Assembly: GCF_022919215.1 (NCBI RefSeq) | Contig: NZ_CP095046.1 | Span: forward strand, 4,888,501 to 4,952,500 | Direction of reading: 5' to 3' | DNA from: Hymenobacter cellulosilyticus | Lineage (GTDB): Bacteria > Bacteroidota > Bacteroidia > Cytophagales > Hymenobacteraceae | DNA: 64,000 nucleotides | In this document: positions 19,235-29,231 of the stretch, one piece after another | Numbering within the stretch: the first letter of the stretch is position 1 | How the letters are laid out: each line of letters opens with the position of its first letter | The notes under the pieces: generated by a model | Told to the model about the DNA's origin: nothing | What the model saw: the letters and a program-made list of their open reading frames with translations, nothing else | Database searches by the model: none | Translations under genes and position numbers: made by a program

Positions 19235-21906
19235 ATGAAAAAGAATATCAGCATTAACCTCCAAGGCCTCATCTTCCACATCGAAGAAGATGGTTACGAC
19301 GTACTGAGCCGCTACCTGGCCGAGGTACGAGCCCACTTTTCCGGCTACCGCGGGCACGAGGAAATCGTGGCCGACATTGAGGGCCGGATTGCCGAGCTGT
19401 TTGCCGCTCGCACCTCGTCTACCAAGCAGGTAATTACCCTGGAGGACGTGCAGGAGATGGTTGGCAAAATGGGCCGCGTGAGCGACTTCCAGTCGGCCGA
19501 CGACGCCGAGGAAGAGGAAGCAGCCCTGGCCGGTGGCCCCGAGGTGTACACCAACTACGCCAAGGCCGCAGGCGCCGCCGCTTCGGCCGCAGCCGCCGAT
19601 ACGGAGCCCAAGCGCCTGTACCGCGACATGGCCAACCGCAAGATTGCGGGCGTTGCCGCCGGTATTGCCCACTACTTCGCCGTCAATCCGCTCTGGATTC
19701 GGCTGGCCTTCCTGGGTTTCCTGATCTTCCCGCCCATTGCCCTGGGTGACCGTCACGACGACTTCGGCGGCAACGTAGCGGGCTTCTCCCTGATTGCCTA
19801 TATCATCCTCTGGATTGCGTTGCCCAAGAAGTACGACGCGACTTCCGCCGACGAGGACCCCACGTTCAAGAAGCTCTACCGCGACACCGACACCGGCAAG
19901 GTCGGCGGGGTTTCGGCCGGCTTGTCGGCCTACTTCAAGGTGGACGTGGTGCTGATTCGGGTCTTGTTCGTGGCCTTCGTCTTTGCCGGCGGCTTTGCCA
20001 TCCCGCTCTACATCGTGCTCTGGATTCTGCTGCCCGAAGCCAAAACCGTGTCTGACCGGATGCGGATGCGGGGCGACGCGCTGACCCTTTCTAGCCTCGA
20101 CAGCAACCTGCGCAGTAATCCCGAAGCTGGCCTCGACGGCGCGGGCAACAACCGCCCCGTGGGTGCCTTTCTGGAGAACTTCTTCCACAACGTGCGGCCC
20201 CTGTTGAACTTCATCGGTTCGGCCCTGCGCATCTTCATCGGCATTCTGATGACCATCACGGGTTTCGGCATCCTGCTGGCCCTGGTTATTGCCCTGGGCG
20301 TGGGCCTGGGCATGATTCCGGAAAGCCAGAACATTATGCTCTTCGACACTCCGGCTTACGTGGCGCTCAATGCCATTCCTTCCTGGTCGTTGCTGCCTTT
20401 CTTCCTGGTCACGGCCATTCCTCCCCTGGCTATGATGCTGGCTGGCTTGGGCTTGCTACTGCGCCGCTCAGTGCTGAGCCGCACCGCTAACCTGACCATG
20501 TTCGGGCTCTGGCTGCTGGGCCTGGTGGGTTCGTCCGTGGCCATTGCCCAGGTTGCCCGCAACTTCGAAGAAGAAGCCGAAGTGGTGCAGAATCAGAACT
20601 TCCCGGCCCTGGCCGCTACTCCCCACCTCTTCCTCGATGCCCGCCGGATGGACCGTTCTTCCTCGCAGTGGGTGGATGTAGAGCTGGCCGCCGCCGACAG
20701 CGGAGCCGCCGTGCGAGTTGACAAGAACTTCTCGGCCAGTGGCCCTACCCAGGAAAATGCCCGGCAGGTTGCCATTAGCTCGGTAAGCTACACCGTACGC
20801 CAGAGCAACGATACCACCTTGGTCTTTGATGACCACTTCACCTACCGCCCCGGCGCCGCCTTCCGCGACCAGGACGTGAGCCTGCTAGTGCACCTACCCC
20901 GCAACAAGACGTTCCGCATGAGCCAGAGCTTTGCCTCCATGCTCGACGACGACGACTTCCTGAACGAGCAGCGCCCTAACGATGCCTACAAGCATGCCTA
21001 CCGCCTCACCGGCAATAAGCTGGAATGCCTTAACTGCACCGGCGAAGACCTGCAGGACAGCTTCGGCAACTACGACGACGAGGACTCGGAAACGACCGAT
21101 AACGACAGCACCGATACGACGGTAGACATCAACTCCGGCGACGAAAACTTCCGGATTCGGGTCAATACCGACGAAGACGAGGATGGTGGCGTAGACGTGG
21201 ATATCGACATCGACGATAAAGGCTTCTCCTCCGACCCCAGCCGCTACGGCTCGGCCCGCCGCACCTTCGACCTGAAGGGCTTCCGCACCATCGAGGCCGG
21301 GGCATCTACCGGGTGTATGTGCGCCAGGGCCCCGAATTCAAGGTGGAAGCCGCCGGTGATGAGCGCGACCTGCGCAACCTGCGGGTAGAAACCGACGGCG
21401 ACGAGCTGCTGATTCGGGACCGTAACCGGAATAATTTCTTTTCGGGCCTTAAGGGCAACCACAAGCCCATCCTGATTCGGGTGCAGATGCCTCAGCTGAC
21501 GTCGCTTGACCTGAGTGGCATTTCCAAGGCCAACGTGGCCGGCTTCAACGGCCAGTCTCTGCAGGTGCAGCAGTCGGGCGCCTGCTACGCGGTACTCGAC
21601 GTGAACGTACCCCGCCTCGACCTGGACCTGACCGGTGCTTCCCGCGCCGATTTGCGGGGTACGGCCAACGACCTGAACGTGGAAGGCTCCGGGGCCTGCC
21701 AGGTACAGGGCCTGCGCATGAACACCCAAACGGCTGATTTCGACCTCTCAGGCATGAGCAAAGCTCGGGTGCGGGTGGCCAGCCGCCTGCGGGCCGAGCT
21801 TAGCGGCGCCAGCCGCGTGGAATACGCCGGCTCGCCCGAGCGGGTACAGAAAGAACTTTCGGGCTCCTCGCGCGTGACCCGCCTGCGCAGCACCGATAAT
21901 GAGTAG
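19235..21906 (+). CDS. Double PspC-domain membrane protein with DUF2807 C-terminus (frameshifted)
   Basis: With one G restored near 21300 this is an 890-residue protein. Residues 1-90 form a cytoplasmic head (MKKNISINLQGLIFHIEEDG). Two PspC domains follow (about 126-198 and 212-269), each with KKLYRD-type starts and a hydrophobic segment ending LPKK or LPEAK. Four or so further transmembrane segments lie between about 310 and 440. An acidic linker rich in Asp leads to a C-terminal DUF2807 beta-helix of GIN-type repeats (LDLSGISKANV, LDLTGASRADL). PspC domains occur in envelope-stress systems; DUF2807 occurs in putative surface adhesin heads. The frame breaks in a GGGG run (GAGGCCGGGGCATC). 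It follows padR, so it is probably PadR-regulated. Confidence 0.88.
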
Positions 21907-22024
21907 CCGCATGGGTCCGATTAATTACTCTGGTTTGTAAACTACTGCCGGCCGGGGCCCATACTTCACGCTACCCTCATTGGGCTCCGGCTAGCTTTGG
22001 CATCATTATTACTAGGAAAAGGCA

Positions 22025-22060
22025 ATGCCGGCCAGGCAACCATTGGTACCTGGCCGGCAT
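22025..22060. terminator. Bidirectional terminator between pspC and cca
   Basis: A perfect 12-bp stem (ATGCCGGCCAGG and complement) with a 12-base loop, placed between two convergent genes. There is no strong T-run on either side, so efficiency is uncertain. Confidence 0.65.
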
Positions 22061-22094
22061 CTTACCAGCAACGACACGAGAAAAATGGGTTTAC

Positions 22095-23523
22095 TTACTG
22101 GTGAGTGAGAAGGTGACCCGGAGGAAGTCCTTTTGCCTGGCCGAGCTGCAACAGGTAGGCAAAGGCTTCCTCATACTCGTTCCGGATCTTGCCGTCCAGA
22201 ATGGCCTCCAATACGGCCTCTTTAAGCTCCCCGACTTCCCGGGAAGGCTTCAACCCAAAGGTTTCCATAATGACTTCCCCGGTAATAGCGGGCTTGAAGT
22301 TGCGTAAGTGGTCCTTGGCTTCTACTTCCCTTAGCTTTTCTTCCACCAGCCCGAAGTTGCGCAGGTAGCGCTCTTTGCGCTGGTGGTCTTTGCTTGTAAT
22401 ATCGGCCCGGCATAAGAGCATGAGCCGGTCAATATCGTCGCCGGCCTCGAAGAGCAGGCGGCGCACGGCCGAGTCGGTCACGGTTTCCTTGACCAAAGCA
22501 ATGGGCCGCAGGTGCAGGCGAACGAGCTTTTGTACCATGCGCATCTCCTCCCCTTGCGGCAGCTTGAGGTCGGTAAAAATGCCGGGCACCCAGCGGGCCC
22601 CTTGTCCTCGTGGCCGTGGAAGGTCCAGCCCACCTTTTTATCATAGCGCTTGGTGGCGGGCTTGGCAATGTCGTGCAGGATGGCGGCCCAACGCAGCCAC
22701 AGGTCGCCGCCGGCTGCTACTACATTATCCAGCACCTGCAGGGTGTGGTAGAAGTTGTCCTTGTGGGCGTGCTGCCCCACTTTTTCTACGCCGTAGAGCT
22801 GGGCCATCTTGGGGAAGATGAGCTGGAGCAACCCGCACTGAAACAGCAGCTTGAAGCCGTAGCTGGGCTTGGGCGCCAGGATAATCTTGTTCAGCTCGGT
22901 CGTAATTCGCTCCTGCGACACGATCTTGATGCGCTCCTTATTCCGGGCCAGGGCATCGAATGTGTCGGGCTCGATGTCGAAATCGAGCTGGGTGGCAAAG
23001 CGCACGGCCCGGAGCATGCGCAGCGGATCATCGGAAAAGGTAATGTCCGGGTCGAGGGGCGTGCGGATGATGCGGCGCTGCAAGTCGCCCATGCCGTCGT
23101 AGCGGTCCACGAGGGTGCCGAAGTCAGCGGGTTCAGGCTCAGGCCCAGGGCATTGATGGTAAAGTCGCGGCGGGCCAGGTCTTCCTCCAGGGTGCCGGCT
23201 TCCACTTCGGGCTTGCGGCTTTCGGCCCGGTAGCTTTCCTTGCGGGCGCCCACAAACTCCACCTCGATTTCGGGCGTGGGCAGCATGGCGGTACCAAAGT
23301 TCTTAAACACCGTCACCCGGGGCTTGCCCGGTAGCTTGCGGCCCACGGCCTGGGCCAGCTTGATACCGTCGCCCACGCACACCACGTCCACGTCCTTGCT
23401 TTCGCGGCCCAAAGCCAAATCCCGCACGAAGCCCCCGATTATATAAGCTGGATAGCCCAATTCGCCGGCGGCCTCGGCAATGGTGCGAAACAAGGGAAGG
23501 TCGGGAAGCTGGGGAGTAGTCAT
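22095..23523 (-). CDS. cca: CCA tRNA nucleotidyltransferase / poly(A) polymerase family (frameshifted)
   Basis: Two restored bases (near 22600 and 23130, both in runs of G/C) give a 476-residue enzyme that adds or repairs the 3' CCA of tRNAs. The head domain has [12 protein letters not shown] and KDVDVV with the metal-binding aspartates, then [17 protein letters not shown] and [29 protein letters not shown] is the basic RNA-binding helix. A C-terminal HD domain ([20 protein letters not shown]) gives this the bacterial type with phosphohydrolase fold. The ATG at 23523 is preferred over a TTG at 23544. A TACCTTTG promoter box lies about 28 bp upstream. Confidence 0.92.
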
Positions 23524-23551
23524 ATGCGCAAAGCCAAAAGTCAAACGGCCG

Positions 23552-23559
23552 CAAAGGTA
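23552..23559 (-). promoter_or_regulatory. -7 promoter box of cca
   Basis: TACCTTTG on the minus strand matches the Bacteroidota -7 consensus TAnnTTTG and lies 28 bases before the cca ATG. No clear -33 TTG is seen at the expected distance. Confidence 0.5.
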
Positions 23560-23626
23560 GGAGGTTAATAATCGACTGGTTGAAGAGCTAATTCAGAATG
23601 TGCGAATGCGCTAAGGCCAACCTTGT

Positions 23627-23784
23627 GTCATTGCGAGCATGGCGAAGCAATCCGTCCTCTGAAATGTGCTGAATTCTCTTAAGTGAAAAGCCCTTTCCCG
23701 TTGGCAACGGGAAAGGGCTTTTCAGTAAAAGTTCAGGTCGAACTTCGCAGAGGACGGATTGCCACGGCTGTGCCTCGCAATGAC
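23627..23784. repeat. Long palindromic interspersed repeat, family A copy 2
   Basis: Same outer arms as copy 1 (GTCATTGCGAG ... CTCGCAATGAC, with GCAATCCGTCCTCTG next) in the same orientation. The inner hairpin at 23684-23724 is perfect but has a different stem sequence (AAAAGCCCTTTCCCGTT, loop ggc) from copy 1. It lies between cca and tsaC on the minus strand. Confidence 0.9.
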
Positions 23785-23804
23785 ACGTCTTTTGCGTTAA
23801 TGCA

Positions 23805-24398
23805 TCAATTTCTGATTACTTCCAGTCCGCCATCCGGCAGTACGCGCACGATGCGGGAAGGCTGGGCCCGGGTTTCATCGTCCTGCCGCCAGCTTACCAC
23901 GTAGTCGGCGGCCCGCACGATGGCCGGACTAACTTCCGCGTAAATAGCCGCCGTAGGTTCTCCACTTATATTGGCCGAGGTTGAAACCAGCCCGTGGCCC
24001 AGGCGGCGTACCACTTTGTGGGTAAACTCGTCCTGCAGCACCACGCGCAAACCCACGGTGCCGTCGGGAGCCAGCAGGTTGGGGGCCAGGTGGCGGCTGC
24101 CTTGCACTATATAGGTAGTAGGCCGCTCCTGGCTGGCCAGCAGCTCCGGCAGATTGGCGGGCACGACGGCGGCGTACTTGGCAAACATGGCCTCGTCGGC
24201 CACCAGCACGATAAAGCCTTTCTCAGCGGGCCGGTTCTTGATTTTGTAGACTTTCTCCACCGCCGGCGGCACCTCCGCGTCGCAGCCCAGGCCCCACACC
24301 GTATCGGTCGGGTACAGGATAACCTGCTGCAGCAGCAGGGCATCGACGGCGGCATCTACTTCCTGACGGAAGAAATTACTGTTGGTATTGCTATTCAT
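23805..24398 (-). CDS. tsaC: L-threonylcarbamoyladenylate synthase
   Basis: A 197-residue Sua5/YciO/YrdC-family enzyme that forms threonylcarbamoyl-AMP from threonine, bicarbonate and ATP, the first step of the t6A37 tRNA modification. Typical motifs are LYPTDTVWGLGCDA near residue 30, KIKNRPAEKGFIVLV near residue 52, and VSTSANISGEPTA near the end. It lacks the extra Sua5 C-terminal domain, so it is the short TsaC type. It overlaps the 3' end of the epimerase gene by 8 bp, so the two are coupled. The partners TsaB, TsaD and TsaE are not in this window. Confidence 0.93.
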   Translation of the reverse strand: MNSNTNSNFFRQEVDAAVDALLLQQVILYPTDTVWGLGCDAEVPPAVEKVYKIKNRPAEKGFIVLVADEAMFAKYAAVVPANLPELLASQERPTTYIVQGSRHLAPNLLAPDGTVGLRVVLQDEFTHKVVRRLGHGLVSTSANISGEPTAAIYAEVSPAIVRAADYVVSWRQDDETRAQPSRIVRVLPDGGLEVIRN

Positions 24399-24810
24399 GG
24401 TCGGTGGCGCTGATGGATTGGCAGAGCTCTACCAGTACGCCCGCCGCACTTTTGGGATGCACAAAGCAGACGAGCTTGTTGTCGGCCCCGCGCTTAGGCT
24501 CCTCATTCAGCAGCACAAAGCCTTCCTGCCGCAGCCGCTCCATTTCGGCCCGAATATCATCTACCTCGAAGGCTACATGGTGAATCCCCTCGGGCCTTTT
24601 GCTCAGATACTTGGTAATGGCGCTATCGGGCGAGGTACCGGCCAGCAGCTCAATCTTAGAGCCGCCCACTTGAAAAAACACGGTATCCACGGCTTCACTG
24701 GCTACATGCTCCTTTTTATAAGGGGGCTGCCCGAGCAGGGTTGTATACAGCGCCGTGGCCGCTTCAAGGTCGTGCACGGCTAGGCCGAGGTGTTCCAGAT
24801 TGGTAAACAT
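24391..24810 (-). CDS. mce: Methylmalonyl-CoA epimerase
   Basis: A 139-residue vicinal-oxygen-chelate protein that interconverts (R)- and (S)-methylmalonyl-CoA in propionate metabolism. It has the family pattern LEHLGLAVHDLEAA at the N-terminus, IELLAGTSPDSAI, and EGIHHVAFEVDDI with the second metal-binding histidine. HPKSAAGVLVELCQ supplies the late Glu ligand. The ATG at 24810 gives the standard N-terminus; a longer upstream reading adds an unconserved leader. Its 3' end overlaps tsaC by 8 bp. Methylmalonyl-CoA mutase is not in the window. Confidence 0.92.
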   Translation of the reverse strand: MFTNLEHLGLAVHDLEAATALYTTLLGQPPYKKEHVASEAVDTVFFQVGGSKIELLAGTSPDSAITKYLSKRPEGIHHVAFEVDDIRAEMERLRQEGFVLLNEEPKRGADNKLVCFVHPKSAAGVLVELCQSISATDHE

Positions 24811-24972
24811 GAAAGTTGGGGTGGGAAGCTGGTGGAGGCTATTTGGAATATATCTACTTTTGTGAGGCAAAGTAAAACCTGTTTCCTGGTTTTTGTGTTC
24901 TACCTGCGAATCATTCTCCACTAGGATTCGCCTGCTTACTCTGGTTTTTCGCTGATTTACATACTCCGAGCC

Positions 24973-26187
24973 ATGCTCAAGCTACCTATTTACCTCGACA
25001 ACAACGCTACCACTCCGCTGGACCCACGCGTGTTGGAGGCCATGATGCCCTACCTGACCGAGGTGTTTGGCAACGCCGCTTCCCGCAACCACCCCTTCGG
25101 CTGGGCTGCCGAGGAAGCCGTTGACTATTCGCGCGAGCAGATTGCCTCGCTCATCAACTGCGACTCCAAGGAAATCATCTTCACCTCGGGTGCTACCGAG
25201 TCGGACAACCTGGGTATCAAGGGAGTGTTTGAGATGTACGCTCAGAAGGGCAACCACATCATCACCGCTACCACCGAGCACAAAGCCGTGCTCGATACCT
25301 GCAAGCACATCGAGAAGCTGGGTGGTCGGGTTACTTACCTGCCCGTCAACGAGGAAGGCCTCATCAGCCTCGCCGAGCTGGAAGCAGCCATAACGCCCGA
25401 AACCATTCTGGTGACCATCATGTACGGCAACAACGAAACCGGCACCATTCAGCCGATTCGTGAAATTGCCGCTATTGCCCACAAGCATGGTGCCCTGTTC
25501 ATGAGCGACGGCACGCAGGCTGTAGGCAAGATTCCGGTCGACGTTATTGCCGACGGTATCGACATTATGGCCTTCACGGCTCACAAGATGTACGGCCCCA
25601 AGGGCGTAGGTGCTCTGTACGTGCGTCGCAAGAACCCCCGGGTGAAAGTTACCGCTCAGATGGACGGTGGCGGCCACGAGCGCGGCATGCGCTCCGGTAC
25701 GCTCAACGTGCCCGGCATCGTGGGTTTGGGCAAAGCCTGCGAGCTGGCCCGCCTGGAAATGGCCGCCGACACGGCCCGCCTCTCGGCCCTGCGCGACAAG
25801 CTGGAGCGTGAGCTGCTGACCCTGGAAGAAAGCTACGTGAACGGCTCGCGCGAACACCGCCTGCCCCACGTAACCAACATCTCCTTTAAGTACGTGGAAG
25901 GCGAAGGCCTAATGATGGGCGTGAAAGATCTGGCCGTTTCGTCGGGCTCGGCCTGTACCTCGGCCTCCCTGGAGCCTTCCTACGTACTCAAGGCCCTGGG
26001 CCTGAGCGACGATCTAGCCCACAGCTCCCTGCGCTTTGGCCTGAGCCGCTTCACCACCGAAGAGCAAATCGACTACGCCATCAATCACGTAAAAGAGGCC
26101 GTAACCAAGCTCCGCGAAATGTCGCCCCTGTGGGAGATGTTCAAGGAAGGCATCGACCTGAGCAAGATTGAGTGGGCTGAGCATTAA
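24973..26187 (+). CDS. iscS: Cysteine desulfurase IscS
   Basis: A 404-residue class V aminotransferase-fold enzyme that uses PLP to take sulfur from cysteine for Fe-S cluster assembly. The PLP lysine is K205 in [11 protein letters not shown], and the catalytic persulfide cysteine is C328 in [14 protein letters not shown] on the long loop typical of IscS. The N-terminus [13 protein letters not shown] is standard. It heads the cluster iscS-iscU-unknown-iscA, with intergenic gaps of about 90 bp. No IscR-like repressor gene lies in front, unlike in proteobacteria. Confidence 0.97.
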   Translation: MLKLPIYLDNNATTPLDPRVLEAMMPYLTEVFGNAASRNHPFGWAAEEAVDYSREQIASLINCDSKEIIFTSGATESDNLGIKGVFEMYAQKGNHIITATTEHKAVLDTCKHIEKLGGRVTYLPVNEEGLISLAELEAAITPETILVTIMYGNNETGTIQPIREIAAIAHKHGALFMSDGTQAVGKIPVDVIADGIDIMAFTAHKMYGPKGVGALYVRRKNPRVKVTAQMDGGGHERGMRSGTLNVPGIVGLGKACELARLEMAADTARLSALRDKLERELLTLEESYVNGSREHRLPHVTNISFKYVEGEGLMMGVKDLAVSSGSACTSASLEPSYVLKALGLSDDLAHSSLRFGLSRFTTEEQIDYAINHVKEAVTKLREMSPLWEMFKEGIDLSKIEWAEH

Positions 26188-26279
26188 TAGTTTGACCTGT
26201 GGTTGCTGTTGCTGTGTTATATTGACCGGCAACTGCAACCCAAAGCCAAACAACCAAAAACGAATAACCCAATAAAGCC

Positions 26280-26696
26280 ATGGCTTACTCCGATAAGGTA
26301 ATCGACCATTACAGCAACCCCCGCAACGTGGGCACGCTGGACAAAAGCAAAAAGAACGTGGGCACCGGCCTGGTCGGCGCTCCTGAGTGCGGCGACGTAA
26401 TGCGCCTGCAGATCGAGGTTGACGAAACCACCAATACCATTACCGACGCCAAGTTTAAGACCTTCGGCTGCGGCTCGGCCATTGCTTCTTCGTCGCTCGC
26501 TACCGAGTGGCTGAAAGGCAAAACCGTGGACGAGGCTCTGGCCATCGACAACATGGAGATTGTGGAAGAGCTGGCCTTGCCGCCCGTTAAGATTCACTGC
26601 TCGGTGCTGGCCGAAGACGCTATTAAGTCGGCTATCAACGACTACCGCGTGAAGAACGGCATGCCCGCCCTGGAAGAGTCGAAAGCTCACCACTAG
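26280..26696 (+). CDS. iscU: Fe-S cluster assembly scaffold IscU
   Basis: The 138-residue scaffold on which [2Fe-2S] clusters are built from IscS-derived sulfur. The three cluster cysteines are C37 (GAPECGDV), C64 (TFGCGSA) and C107 (KIHCSVLAEDA), and the conserved Asp39 is present. LPPVK, the motif recognised by the HscA chaperone in proteobacteria, is intact at about residues 100-104, though no hscA or hscB is in this window. It begins 92 bp after iscS. Confidence 0.97.
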   Translation: MAYSDKVIDHYSNPRNVGTLDKSKKNVGTGLVGAPECGDVMRLQIEVDETTNTITDAKFKTFGCGSAIASSSLATEWLKGKTVDEALAIDNMEIVEELALPPVKIHCSVLAEDAIKSAINDYRVKNGMPALEESKAHH

Positions 26697-26784
26697 TAGA
26701 ACGAAGTACAGCGAAGTGAGAAGCCAGCCTGCTTTATTGGGTTGACTTCTCACTTCTGAGTTCTTACCTCTCTCCTTCTAGTCA

Positions 26785-27192
26785 ATGGAAGTTTCGCCCG
26801 ACATTCACGTCGAAAGCAGCCGCATTCAAAAACAGATTGAGGATTATCTGGGCATGGGTCCGGGCAATCTGCTGTTCGAGTACCGCCAGCTGGATAATCT
26901 GGTGCGCCTGGACTTGATTACCGTCAATCCGCGGCACCACCAGAGCTTCCTGTTTCGCTACGAGGAAGGCTACGACAAGCTCGACGCTCTGCGCAAGATG
27001 CTGACTTATGTGCAGCGCCTGCGCGACACGGAAAGCTCCTACACGATTCAGTGGCGGGCCCGCGGCGACAAAGAGCTGCAAACGTCTTACTTCCGGGCGC
27101 ACAATGCCTACGAGGCGCTCGACAAGCTGTATTACGGGCGCGACCTAAACACTATTACCGTGTTTAGTGTTGTGCTCAATCCGTCGTCGTAA
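26785..27192 (+). CDS. Conserved hypothetical protein inside the isc cluster
   Basis: A 135-residue soluble protein that I do not recognise. It has no signal peptide, no membrane segment and no cysteine, so it is unlikely to bind a cluster itself. It is charged and mixed alpha/beta: helical regions rich in Arg, Glu and Tyr (FRYEEGYDKLDALRKML; YVQRLRDTESSY), with a hydrophobic C-terminal strand TITVFSVVLNPSS. It lies 88 bp after iscU and 92 bp before iscA on the same strand, which suggests co-expression with Fe-S assembly. Any role there is inference from position only. Confidence 0.8.
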   Translation: MEVSPDIHVESSRIQKQIEDYLGMGPGNLLFEYRQLDNLVRLDLITVNPRHHQSFLFRYEEGYDKLDALRKMLTYVQRLRDTESSYTIQWRARGDKELQTSYFRAHNAYEALDKLYYGRDLNTITVFSVVLNPSS

Positions 27193-27284
27193 GACGTAGC
27201 CCGGGGCAAAACCGGTAGGAAGAGCACTCTTTTTCCGGCCCCATTGTTTACCAGTTACGTTTCCCCTACTCAATACCGAGTCCC

Positions 27285-27611
27285 ATGATTACCGTTTCTG
27301 ACAAAGCCAAGGAGAAAGTAGAGCGCCTGATGTCTGACGCTCAGCTTGACGAAACCTACCGCCTGCGAGCTTCCGTGGCCGGGGGTGGTTGCTCGGGCCT
27401 GTCCTACAAGCTCGACTTCGACAACGAAGTAAAGCCCATGGACCAGGAGTTTGAAGACAAAGGCGTCCGGGTGGTGGTAGATATGAAAAGCTTCCTCTAC
27501 CTGGCCGGCACCCAGCTCGATTTTTCGGACGGGTTGAATGGCAAAGGTTTCTACTTCGATAACCCCAATGCTTCCCGTACCTGCGGCTGCGGGGAAAGCT
27601 TCTCCGTATAG
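27285..27611 (+). CDS. iscA: HesB/IscA-family Fe-S assembly protein
   Basis: A 108-residue A-type carrier for Fe-S clusters. The three conserved cysteines are present: C36 in VAGGGCSGLSY and C100/C102 in the C-terminal TCGCGESF. A-type carriers hand clusters from the scaffold to apoproteins. It could equally be called ErpA or SufA-like, since A-type proteins are hard to separate without a tree. It is the last gene of the isc cluster and is followed by a strong terminator. Confidence 0.94.
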   Translation: MITVSDKAKEKVERLMSDAQLDETYRLRASVAGGGCSGLSYKLDFDNEVKPMDQEFEDKGVRVVVDMKSFLYLAGTQLDFSDGLNGKGFYFDNPNASRTCGCGESFSV

Positions 27612-27652
27612 CCTCCCCTGCTGCGCTTCAAGTGCGCGGCTAAAGCACATAC

Positions 27653-27690
27653 AAAAAAGGCTCCTTCCCGCGTGGGAAGGAGCCTTTTTT
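27653..27690. terminator. Bidirectional terminator after iscA
   Basis: A perfect 17-bp stem (AAAAAAGGCTCCTTCCC and complement), loop gcgt, with A and T runs at both ends. It serves the isc cluster on plus and the first cargo gene on minus. Confidence 0.93.
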
Positions 27691-27707
27691 ATGAGCATAG
27701 GGGTTAT

Positions 27708-28990
27708 TTATTCCCGGGCAAAACGCTGGGCAACTCTGTCCTGGCCAGTACCTACTTCGAGCAAGTACCCGCCCGAACGCAGGCCCTGCACGTTGATAAT
27801 GCCCGTGACGGGCACTTTGCCTTCCAGCAATGCCTGGCCCAGCATATTGAACACGCGGTAAGGCGTCCCGACCCTAGTAGCAGGCAGGTTCAGCACGTCG
27901 TAGGTGGGGCTGGGGTAAGCCACGGCTAGTACCGCGCCAACTACCCGCACCGGCGAATAGGAGCTAGTACCATCCTGGTCTACCTGGCGCAGGCGGTAGT
28001 AGCTCACGCCCGATAAAGGCTCGGCATCCCGGAAGCTGTAAGACGTAGCATTGGTGCTGGTGCCAGCGCCACGCACAGTGCTGATCGTAGTATATTGCTG
28101 ACCGTTGTCACTGCGCTGTACTTCAAACCGGTCGTTGTTTTTCTCGCTGGCCGTAGTCCACTGTAGCTGTACCGCACCGGCTTGGCGGGCCGCATTGAAC
28201 GAGACGAGCTCTACCGGCAAGGGCCCGTTGCTACCGATACGGACGTCATCGATGAAAACGGCGGTTTTGTTAGTCGCCGAGATGAAAATCTGTACCTGCA
28301 CACTGGTTATAGCAGCCCCAAAATTGATTCTGACGGTAGAATAACCCTGACCTCCAGACGTTGGTACGGTACCAGCATTCGTCAAGTCATTGGGGGAAAC
28401 CGCAATGGTGGGGGAAGCAGGTGCCGCGTTGACCGTCGTAGTGGGTGCGGCCGTACCTTCTGCGTTGAAATCAAACACGGAACCGTTGTTGCCACCTCTT
28501 ACTTCCAACGTATTGGTGAAGGTAGAGGAGCCATTGTAGGCTATTCTAACTGATACTCCATTAGAAGTGCTACCACCGGTTAAGGAGTTATCTATCCCGC
28601 CATTGTTATTGGTGGCGTAAGAAGCCAGGCGTAGGGAAAGGTAATTACCTGTTGTTACAGGAAAGTTCACTCTGTCGAAGGTAAGCGTAGCACTCTCTGA
28701 TCCACCTCCCTTGTTGTTGACTACCCCAAAACCCGTGCTGCCATCCGAATAGACATTAGCCGTGAGGGGGCAACGTTGGCGTTGTTGGCAGAGGTGGCCT
28801 GTGCCAGGGTGCCCGTGAACAAGCCCGTATTTGCAGTACCCGTATTGGTGTATAGCAGTTGGGTTCGGGTGCCGGTTGGGTTGGTGTTGCCATTCGGCTC
28901 AAAGCTCTGCTGCAAATAGGACTGGCTCCACCCTAAGAAAGGGCACAGAAGTGCAGTAGTTAGCAGCAGAAAAGTTGCGGTAGGTTTCAT
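27708..28990 (-). CDS. Type IX secretion cargo with C-terminal sorting domain, 427 aa (frameshifted)
   Basis: Restoring one C in a CCCCC run near 28765 gives 427 residues. A signal peptide (MKPTATFLLLTTALLC ... GWSQS) is followed by a beta-rich domain like those that open many Bacteroidota extracellular proteins. Then comes the module LPVELVSFNAARQ ... WTTASEKNNDRFEVQRS and a type IX sorting domain (AVAYPSPTYDVLNLP ... LRSGGYLLEVGT). It should be exported by Sec, then across the outer membrane by type IX secretion, with the tail removed by a PorU-type protease. No catalytic motif is seen, so the function is unknown. Confidence 0.87.
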
Positions 28991-29183
28991 AGGCAAGAGC
29001 TTAGGGTTTGCAAAAGGTACTTTTGGAACAATTCTTCAATTTGGCAACAGAGCTATGGCGCTGAGCATACATTGAAAAGTACAAGCCAAAAGGAATAAGC
29101 ATATACTCACGACGCGCAAAGGTCGGCGTACCGCATAGTAGTGCTATTCGTTGGACAATCTACCAATAAATATAAAATATAAA

Positions 29184-29209
29184 AAAGCCCCTTTGTTGGA
29201 AGGGGCTTT
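29184..29209 (-). terminator. Terminator after the 1868-aa cargo gene
   Basis: A 10-bp stem (AAAGCCCCTT / AAGGGGCTTT), 6-base loop, followed on the minus strand by a T-rich stretch. It lies 23 bp beyond the stop. Confidence 0.88.
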
Positions 29210-29231
29210 CTTGAGAGGATGGGGTTCTATA

